NCBI GenBank assembly: GCA_017964705.1
Contig: JAGCRL010000211.1
Coordinates: 1 to 11,257 of the forward strand
Direction of reading: 5' to 3'
Length of the DNA: 11,257 nt
Source: Alphaproteobacteria bacterium
GTDB taxonomy: Bacteria > Pseudomonadota > Alphaproteobacteria > RF32 > CAG-239
Part shown: positions 6,285-11,257 of the stretch, piece by piece
Layout: each line of letters starts with the position of its first letter
How positions within the stretch are numbered: position 1 is the first letter of the stretch
Made by a program: the position numbers and the translations under genes
The notes under the pieces: generated by a model
Told to the model about the DNA's origin: nothing
Seen by the model: the letters and a program-made list of their open reading frames with translations, nothing else
The model's database searches: none

Positions 6285-7226
6285 ATGCTTTACGGACTGG
6301 ATAACAATCAGAATGATAGTACAAAAGGATTTCAGCAAAGAGTAGCTGATAAGAATATCCAACGGAGTATAGAAAATCGTCAGGAAGAAATTCAACATGC
6401 TAAAAATGGTTTTATTGGAATGTTGGCGGGTATTCTTGTCGGAGGAGTTGTTGGTTGGTTGTTTTTAGGTCCCACACATAGTACAGATAAAGAAAAAGAA
6501 ATACCGATTGTTAGAAGATCAATTACTCCGGCAAAAGTTCAGCCAAATGATCCAGGCGGAATGGAAATAGATAATCAAAATAGAGAAATATATCATATTG
6601 TTGATAATTTACCTCAAGAAAAAGCAGAGGTAAATATTATTCCCGCACCGGAAATGCCAAAATTAATCATAGAAAATTCGATTCCGACACCGGAAAATAT
6701 AGAAAACCTAGTAGAAAGCATAGAAGAAGATGGTAGTTTAGATAACACAATTACCAAAATTAATAGTCAGTCTGATGAAATAAAGTTGGCTAACAGAGAG
6801 TTATCTGCAATTAAAACCAATAGCAAAGAAAAAATAGTTATTCCGAATAAATTAAAAGATATTGAAATTCAACTACAAAAAAGCATTAACTCTGAAGCTC
6901 CTAAAGCAGAAACCAATCCTGTAAAAGCAGAGCCGGTAGTAGAAGAGGTACCTGCAACACCACCAACAAAAGCTGCAAAAGGAACTTGGTACACGCAAAT
7001 CATTGCTTCATCAAGCCGTTCAGCTGTCGAAAATTTATGGAAACAGTTATCTGCAAAGCATGGATTTCTTAATAGCTATAGTCATGAAATAGAAGAAATT
7101 ACCGCAGCCAATGGTAGTACTTTATATAGATTAAAAGTAGGGGCATTCAAAGTTAGAAAAGAAGCAGAAGAATTAAGTGAAAAATTAAAGAAAAACCAAA
7201 TCAGTAGCATTATAAAACAAAATTAG
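6285..7226 (+). CDS. SPOR-domain membrane protein
   Basis: SPOR domains bind denuded (stem-peptide-free) peptidoglycan at division septa. The 313-residue protein has a short cytoplasmic, charged N-terminus (1-41), one glycine-rich transmembrane segment (about 42-61, GFIGMLAGILVGGVVGWLFL), a long variable proline- and acid-rich linker, and a C-terminal SPOR domain (about 233-311: GTWYTQIIASSSRSAVENLW ... LYRLKVGAF). Just after the membrane segment, NDPGGMEIDNQNREIYHIV matches a motif common in alphaproteobacterial SPOR proteins encoded beside nagZ. Orientation would be N-in with the SPOR domain in the periplasm. nagZ follows after 8 bp, so this is the first gene of a cell-wall operon. The role in division or septal wall remodelling is inferred from family and context. 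Confidence 0.9.
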   Translation: MLYGLDNNQNDSTKGFQQRVADKNIQRSIENRQEEIQHAKNGFIGMLAGILVGGVVGWLFLGPTHSTDKEKEIPIVRRSITPAKVQPNDPGGMEIDNQNREIYHIVDNLPQEKAEVNIIPAPEMPKLIIENSIPTPENIENLVESIEEDGSLDNTITKINSQSDEIKLANRELSAIKTNSKEKIVIPNKLKDIEIQLQKSINSEAPKAETNPVKAEPVVEEVPATPPTKAAKGTWYTQIIASSSRSAVENLWKQLSAKHGFLNSYSHEIEEITAANGSTLYRLKVGAFKVRKEAEELSEKLKKNQISSIIKQN

Positions 7227-7234
7227 GAAAATTA

Positions 7235-8302
7235 ATGTCAAAACCGATTTTAGGAGCCATATTATCTTGTGCAGGGAAAAAATTAACAGATGAAGAAAAA
7301 TATATCTTTTCATCGGCTAATCCTTTAGGTATAGCGCTATTTTCTCGCAATATAGAAAGCAAGAAACAAGTCAAAAAATTGGTTGAAGAAATAAAAAATG
7401 TTATTAATAGGGATGATGTTTTAATTGCTATAGATGCAGAGGGCGGTAGAGTTAATCGACTAAATACCATATCAAAGCAGTTATACGTTTCAGCAGAAAC
7501 ACTTGGAAAATCACCTGTAGAATATTGCAAAATTCATGCTGAATTAATTTCTGCAGAAATGAGAGAATTGGGATTAAATGTTAATTTTGCTCCGATTGTT
7601 GAAACAAAAGAGACACAGCAAAGTCAAGTATTAGAAGGAAGATGCTTTAATGAGGATATAGATAAAATCATTAAATATGCAAAAAAAATGGCAGATACTT
7701 ATATAAATAGTGGAATATGCCCTTGTATAAAGCATTTGCCCGGGCATTTTGATATGATGACAGATCCGCACTTGCAAGCAGCTGTTATTGATATTTCAAA
7801 AGAAGAAATAAAAGAAAAAATTTCATATTTAAAAGAATTTAATCAATATCCATTGGCGATGACTTCTCATATTACATTAAAACAAGTAGATAATACTTTT
7901 CCTGTATCCATGTCGAAGAAATGCATAACCTCAATACTAAGAAATTATTTAGAGTTTGATAATATGTTGATTAGTGACGCAATAGATATGCATGCTTTGA
8001 AGGGAAGTATTGCAGAACGTGCAGAAAAATGTTGGAATGCCGGGCTGGATGTTATTTGTTATTGTTCTGGAAAGACTAATGACTTGCGGATTTTATGTCA
8101 AAAAGGCAGATTTATGAATGAAAAATCATTAATAAGATTTGATAAAATAAAAAAAATCATTCATAATACTCCAGAACCAATAAATAAATTAAAATTAAAA
8201 CAAAAATATAATAAAAAATTCATTGCACAAAAAAACACATTATATCAGTATGATGCAACAGAAGTTTTAAACAAAATGCTTGAACAAGGAGAAAATATAT
8301 GA
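7235..8302 (+). CDS. nagZ: Beta-N-acetylhexosaminidase NagZ (GH3), divergent
   Basis: NagZ removes N-acetylglucosamine from 1,6-anhydromuramoyl-peptides in the cytoplasm during peptidoglycan recycling. The 355-residue GH3 barrel has IDAEGGRVNRL (about 66-76), the KHLPGH motif (K166/H167), the flexible catalytic loop ending in D177-P-H179, and LISDAIDMHAL with the probable nucleophile D248. Several positions depart from the usual family sequence: the loop reads GHF rather than GHG and DPH rather than DSH, the normal NFAPVxD is NFAPIVE, and the usual RSFG is RCFN. The dyad Asp and His and the nucleophile remain, so an active enzyme is likely. A C-terminal extension of about 35 residues (from about 320) is lysine-rich and of unclear role. 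The start has AGGAAAA upstream. The stop overlaps the next gene by 4 bp (ATGA). Confidence 0.88.
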   Translation: MSKPILGAILSCAGKKLTDEEKYIFSSANPLGIALFSRNIESKKQVKKLVEEIKNVINRDDVLIAIDAEGGRVNRLNTISKQLYVSAETLGKSPVEYCKIHAELISAEMRELGLNVNFAPIVETKETQQSQVLEGRCFNEDIDKIIKYAKKMADTYINSGICPCIKHLPGHFDMMTDPHLQAAVIDISKEEIKEKISYLKEFNQYPLAMTSHITLKQVDNTFPVSMSKKCITSILRNYLEFDNMLISDAIDMHALKGSIAERAEKCWNAGLDVICYCSGKTNDLRILCQKGRFMNEKSLIRFDKIKKIIHNTPEPINKLKLKQKYNKKFIAQKNTLYQYDATEVLNKMLEQGENI

Positions 8303-8493
8303 TTTGGATTTTGGTTATAGTAATTGTAATTATTATCTATAATGCTGAAAAGTGGTCCGGAATAATAGATAATTTAAAAAAGGAAGTTCCTCATATCGTA
8401 GAAACAAGTAAAAAAGTTTCAAAAGAATTGAAAGAAAAAGCACACGCTGCAGCAGAAAAGAAATCATCTAACAATAAAAAAGATAAAAAATAA
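8299..8493 (+). CDS. Small single-pass membrane protein, TatA-like topology
   Basis: This is a 64-residue protein with a very short hydrophobic segment (residues 2-14, IWILVIVIVIIIY), then a predicted helical, charged stretch (about 16-52), and a lysine-rich end. Its ATG overlaps the nagZ stop by 4 bp, and AAGGAGA lies 8 nt upstream, so it is clearly translated with nagZ. A short N-terminal membrane helix followed directly by an amphipathic helix and a polar tail is the layout of TatA/TatB. In several alphaproteobacteria tat genes follow nagZ, usually with scpA and scpB in between. However, the FG hinge of TatA and the GPxxLP of TatB are absent (here YNAEKW), so TatA identity is not established. 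It could equally be a different small membrane protein. A terminator follows it. Confidence 0.7.
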   Translation: MIWILVIVIVIIIYNAEKWSGIIDNLKKEVPHIVETSKKVSKELKEKAHAAAEKKSSNNKKDKK

Positions 8494-8513
8494 TTTGCAC
8501 ATATAATCATATA

Positions 8514-8543
8514 AAAAGCTCCAAATTTTTGGAGCTTTTATTG
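8514..8543. terminator. Bidirectional rho-independent terminator
   Basis: AAAAGCTCCA (8514-8523) pairs with TGGAGCTTTT (8530-8539) over a 6-nt AT loop. T-rich tracts follow on both strands (TTTTATTGTTATT on plus, TTTTTATAT on minus). It separates the converging SPOR–nagZ unit and the minus-strand block starting at 8544, and should end transcription from both sides. Confidence 0.85.
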
Positions 8544-9290
8544 TTATTCAAGTGCTGGGATATTCAACTGAGCAAACTCTCCGGGACGTATTTTTACAGT
8601 AGCGTATCTTAAATTTTCTGATTCAATCATATATTCTTCTCGTCTTGTTAGTTGAGCTGCTAATTTATAGAAATGACGACCAGTTAATTCTTGTTTATAA
8701 CAATTCATCAAATAGAATACACAAGCCTGAGTTTTTTCTGTTAAACCGCACCGAGGACGACCGGATGGAACATCTTGATTAAAAACAACACCCTCTAAGC
8801 CATGTTTTTCTTCTGAACTGCTAGAAAAGAACAGAGCTCCCAAAAACAATCCAACTAAAAAACATACCACAGAAAAGAGAATCAATTTATTTTTGAATTG
8901 ATTTAAAGAGCCATCATAAAAATCATCATTCTCAGGAGAAAAATCACTATTGCTAAAATCAGGAGGTAAAGCATCTAATATATAAGAACTAAACTGCTCA
9001 TTCTCCAAATTAGCATTTTGAGCTTCTGTAGTAGTAATTAAATCGTTTCCTTTCGCCGCCACTTCAGGAATTGATTCAGAATCACTAACATTTTCAGATA
9101 ATAAATTCTCAATACTATTCTCATCTTCTGAAATTACTTTTGAAGGCGGTTCTGGCAAATCCGTGGTCGGGCGAATTTTAGGACGCTTGATTTTTCTTAA
9201 TTTACGAGGAGGTACATTAGATGCAGCAGATTGCGACGCTGAAAAATCGGTATTAGAAAGCAACTGTTCTAAAGTATTATCTTCTTCCAT
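8544..9290 (-). CDS. Bitopic membrane protein with cysteine-containing periplasmic domain, unknown family
   Basis: I do not recognise this 248-residue protein. Residues 1-132 are polar and presumably disordered and cytoplasmic. They contain a basic patch RKLRKIKRPKIR (29-40), a proline-rich stretch, and two copies of a short motif: EEDNTLEQLLSN (2-13) and EDENSIENLLSE (55-66). One transmembrane segment follows (about 136-156, LILFSVVCFLVGLFLGALFF). The 90-residue C-terminal domain should be periplasmic. It has C181, C190 and C197, a conserved-looking GRPRCGLTEKTQACVFYLMN stretch and an ordered end (VKIRPGEFAQLNIPALE). The gene starts 12 bp after the secretin-like gene, with GGGTGGG before the ATG, and ends at the bidirectional terminator, so it is the last gene of that operon. 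By context it could be an inner-membrane partner of the secretin-like lipoprotein; this is inference. Confidence 0.8.
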   Translation of the reverse strand: MEEDNTLEQLLSNTDFSASQSAASNVPPRKLRKIKRPKIRPTTDLPEPPSKVISEDENSIENLLSENVSDSESIPEVAAKGNDLITTTEAQNANLENEQFSSYILDALPPDFSNSDFSPENDDFYDGSLNQFKNKLILFSVVCFLVGLFLGALFFSSSSEEKHGLEGVVFNQDVPSGRPRCGLTEKTQACVFYLMNCYKQELTGRHFYKLAAQLTRREEYMIESENLRYATVKIRPGEFAQLNIPALE

Positions 9291-9302
9291 TTTCCCACCC
9301 TA

Positions 9303-10586
9303 CTAAAGTCTGTTCTTTATTTTTTCATCTGTTTTTAACATTCTAACCAAACGCGGAACAATAAAGACAATGGTTTCTGTTCCTTCTTTTGCCGGTCCGA
9401 AAATCTCACTGGGCAATCCGATAATTAAGAAATTTTCTCCCAGTTTATTGCGAACCTTAAATCTTGTAATATCACCATCAGTCGTATCCAATGTAATTTC
9501 AGAATAACTACGATCATTTTTATCCAAACCGGCTTTTGCTAAGACAGAAAGAGGATATTCCATATTATCAATTTTTCCGCATCTTCCAACATCAAAGCGA
9601 GAAAACCAACGTGTTGGAACAACAAAGTGTCCCTCGGAAATGTCTTGAATAGTTCCATATTTACTTACAAATTTTTGTAAATGTTCACGAGAAATATCGT
9701 TTGTTACAGTCAAAACTCTACCAATAACCCCTGTTTGATCAGTTGCAATAGAACCAAATTTAAAATCTTTTAACAAGTCTTTCCAAACAATCCCGCAAGG
9801 CTCATTAGCAATAACTCTAAATACACTAACATCATACATAATCATTGTAGGGTTATCTTCAAAGTCAGTAATAAGACTATTTATCTTATCAATTGTTTCA
9901 AGATTAGCTTCAAAAGTTATAGTATAATCACGCCAATTTGTAACCATATCGGTTATACCGGCTCCTCTTAGTATATCCAAGAAGCCTAAAAGAATTGTTC
10001 TTGAACTTGGAGTATACATTGTAAAACTAGCTCTTCGACTCAAAATAATAGAATTTGTCTTAGCATCATAACGATAAAACAAATCAGCGGAACGAGTAAC
10101 ATTATCTAAAACTTCCTTAAAACTACCATTTAAATCTTTGCCATACAAAGTAGGATAGGGAGCATCCTTAGCCACCAAAATAATTCCGGCTTCTTTTGTT
10201 AACTTAAGCAGAGCTTGTTCTGCCGGTAGATTATCAAAAGAAAAATTTTTAACCTCAAAATCAGGCAAAGAATCATTAATATCATTGCGTTCAATTCTAA
10301 AAGAAACATTATTATGTGGAAGTATTTGAACCATTTCTTGAGTTTTCCAATTAACATGGCATCTCAAAGGTGTTTCTAAATCCAGGTCATATGCCCGGTG
10401 AATTGTTCGCAACATATAAGGATCCTGTTGGGGAAATATCATATAATTTCCGGAAGACACATCATCTGAAGTATGATGCGTAATAACAGTCTCGTCATCT
10501 TGAAAAGCATTACAAGCGCCAATCACAATGAAAGAAAACAGAATAAACAAATTTGCTTTTGATTTTAAGAGTTTAAATTTATTCAT
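9303..10586 (-). CDS. Secretin-like outer-membrane lipoprotein (type IVb pilus/T2SS-type)
   Basis: Starting at the ATG at 10586 the protein has 427 residues. The N-terminus MNKFKLLKSKANLFILFSF is a signal peptide ending in the lipobox-like IGAC (C25), so it is probably a lipoprotein, like PilN/BfpB-type secretins. About 110-184 resembles an STN/N0 domain (FDNLPAEQALLKLTKEAG ... GSFKEVLDNV). About 195-250 resembles a secretin N1 module. About 251-417 looks like a short secretin core, with YDVSVFRVIANEPCGIVWKD, LQKFVSKYGTIQD, KLGENFLIIGLP and the near-terminal TIVFIVPRLVRM, matching the family's 'ExVIxITPRLV' end. The canonical VPxLGDIPxLGxLF motif is absent. It overlaps the previous gene by 8 bp, implying coupling, and precedes the bitopic protein gene. 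The family call is by pattern only; an STN-domain protein that does not form a pore is the main alternative. Confidence 0.72.
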   Translation of the reverse strand: MNKFKLLKSKANLFILFSFIVIGACNAFQDDETVITHHTSDDVSSGNYMIFPQQDPYMLRTIHRAYDLDLETPLRCHVNWKTQEMVQILPHNNVSFRIERNDINDSLPDFEVKNFSFDNLPAEQALLKLTKEAGIILVAKDAPYPTLYGKDLNGSFKEVLDNVTRSADLFYRYDAKTNSIILSRRASFTMYTPSSRTILLGFLDILRGAGITDMVTNWRDYTITFEANLETIDKINSLITDFEDNPTMIMYDVSVFRVIANEPCGIVWKDLLKDFKFGSIATDQTGVIGRVLTVTNDISREHLQKFVSKYGTIQDISEGHFVVPTRWFSRFDVGRCGKIDNMEYPLSVLAKAGLDKNDRSYSEITLDTTDGDITRFKVRNKLGENFLIIGLPSEIFGPAKEGTETIVFIVPRLVRMLKTDEKIKNRL

Positions 10587-11076
10587 CTTCGTCAGCTTTC
10601 TTCTCAATAAGTTTTTCTTGCTCGGCTACAAGTTTTGCAACAACCTCATCAATACTTTGACCTGCACCGCGTGTAGGATCACTAGCCAAATCCGTAAATC
10701 CGCTAAAAGCATCCTTCGCCGCACTTAAATCGGCATCTTTTTTAGCCATCATTTCTTGTGTAGAATTCTTTTCGCATTCTTCTTTATACAACTGAAGATT
10801 CTTTTTAAGAGCAGCAACACCGCCCTGAATTTTCTTTTCAACATAAGGATGTAACTCTGAATGCTCAATAATATAATCACCAGTTTCACAGAGTTCTTCT
10901 AAAACATCAACTATGTAAGGATAAAAAGGATAGTCTTCAATAGCTATATTACCTTTACGAATGCAACGAGCAGCAATACGAGAAATCGTACGATCATAAT
11001 AATCCTTGATGAGTATATAGTTATCAATATACCATAATGATTCTTTTATAACCTCAATATCATTATTTTCAGCCAT
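10579..11076 (-). CDS. Small soluble helical protein of unknown function
   Basis: I do not recognise this 165-residue protein. It has no signal peptide or membrane segment, so it should be cytoplasmic. Residues 1-100 are rich in predicted helix and aromatic residues (SLWYIDNYILIKDYYDRT, DYPFYPYIVDVLEELCETGD). Residues 100-165 are charged, with a linker (DPTRGAGQ, about 133-140) and a final helix ending in KKADEDE. Cysteines are at 38, 63 and 101. The frame is open to an ATG at 11091, but ATG 11076 is the start because AAGGAG lies 6 nt before it, and that site would fall inside the longer form. Its stop overlaps the start of the secretin-like gene by 8 bp, so the two are expressed together. 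A cytoplasmic accessory role for the same apparatus is inference. Confidence 0.75.
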   Translation of the reverse strand: MAENNDIEVIKESLWYIDNYILIKDYYDRTISRIAARCIRKGNIAIEDYPFYPYIVDVLEELCETGDYIIEHSELHPYVEKKIQGGVAALKKNLQLYKEECEKNSTQEMMAKKDADLSAAKDAFSGFTDLASDPTRGAGQSIDEVVAKLVAEQEKLIEKKADEDE

Positions 11077-11130
11077 AAGCCACTCCTTCATTACCTAACA
11101 TTAAAATAAAGAAATGTTTTTGTAAACAAT

Positions 11131-11257
11131 TTATTGTTTTTTGTTATTATTTGTGGATGGTGAATCATTATCATCATCTTCAACGTATTCCCATTCCCAA
11201 TCTTGGTTATTATCATCAGAAACAGTAGCAATATTTCCATTTTCATCAACATATTCC
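11131..11257 (-). CDS. Acidic C-terminus of an unknown protein (partial)
   Basis: This is the last 41 codons plus stop (TAA at 11131-11133) of a minus-strand gene that continues beyond the window. The visible end is very acidic and asparagine-rich. It carries two related segments, EYVDENGN and EWEYVEDDDND, whose EYV triplets are 22 residues apart, and a final polar STNNNKKQ. The base before the first visible codon is G, compatible with a preceding Trp codon and hence a repeated W-E-Y-V. It ends 54 bp before the start of the small soluble protein on the same strand, so it probably belongs to the same operon. No family can be named from this fragment. Confidence 0.65.
   Translation of the reverse strand, partial: EYVDENGNIATVSDDNNQDWEWEYVEDDDNDSPSTNNNKKQ

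Noticed and set aside
7210..7530. Minus-strand open frame of 106 codons across the SPOR/nagZ junction
   Set aside because: Antisense to two supported genes with no family resemblance; a chance frame.
10587..10607. Longer start (TTG) for the secretin-like lipoprotein
   Set aside because: ATG 10586 gives a normal lipoprotein signal peptide and is the common stop/start overlap arrangement.
10528..10728. Plus-strand open frame of 66 codons
   Set aside because: Antisense to the overlap of two minus-strand genes, with no ribosome binding site or coding-like composition.
11122..11139. Hairpin AAACAA...TTGTTT at the end of the partial gene as a terminator
   Set aside because: The stem is short and all A/T apart from one G-C pair and has no proper U-tract, so it does not convincingly separate the upstream gene from the operon.

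Overview
The window is AT-rich DNA (roughly one third G+C by eye) with densely packed genes, and it looks like the chromosome of a low-GC, perhaps host-associated, alphaproteobacterium. Three things point that way. The tyrosine recombinase looks like XerC and ends in the QRYTE form that I associate with alphaproteobacteria. A membrane-anchored SPOR protein carries a PGGME-type linker motif and sits directly before nagZ, an arrangement known from that class. The housekeeping order dnaX–ybaB–recR is conserved but widespread. No rRNA, tRNA, CRISPR array, insertion sequence or prophage gene was seen.

Layout. (1) 1–1084, plus strand: the 3' end of dnaX, then ybaB and recR, a replication/repair operon. 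(2) 1081–2459, minus strand: rpe followed by a PhoB-type response regulator, converging on recR with a 4-bp tail overlap. (3) 2460–2588: a divergent promoter region holding a perfect 8-3-8 palindrome between rpe and a ferritin-like (Dps-like) gene at 2589–3074. (4) 3146–4048: xerC, plus strand. (5) 4096–6171, minus strand: xthA, a PDZ-less S41 protease overlapping its end, and rpmG with its own consensus-like promoter and a strong terminator. rpmG (55 codons) is easily missed. (6) 6285–8493, plus strand: SPOR protein, nagZ, and a 64-residue membrane protein whose start overlaps the nagZ stop. A bidirectional terminator follows. (7) 8544–11257, minus strand: four closely spaced genes. In transcription order these are the acidic C-terminus of an unknown protein, a small soluble helical protein, a lipoprotein with a secretin-like architecture, and a single-pass membrane protein with a cysteine-containing periplasmic domain.

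How the genes fit together. Most of the window is housekeeping: replication and repair (dnaX, ybaB, recR, xthA, xerC), the pentose-phosphate pathway (rpe), a ribosomal protein, iron or peroxide defence, and cell-wall remodelling or recycling (SPOR protein, NagZ, S41 protease). The last block is the part worth attention. It combines an outer-membrane secretin-like lipoprotein, an inner-membrane bitopic protein and a cytoplasmic partner. That is the minimal spread across the envelope expected of a secretion or type IVb-pilus-like machine. Only the secretin-like protein is recognisable by family; the others I cannot name, so a machine is an inference.
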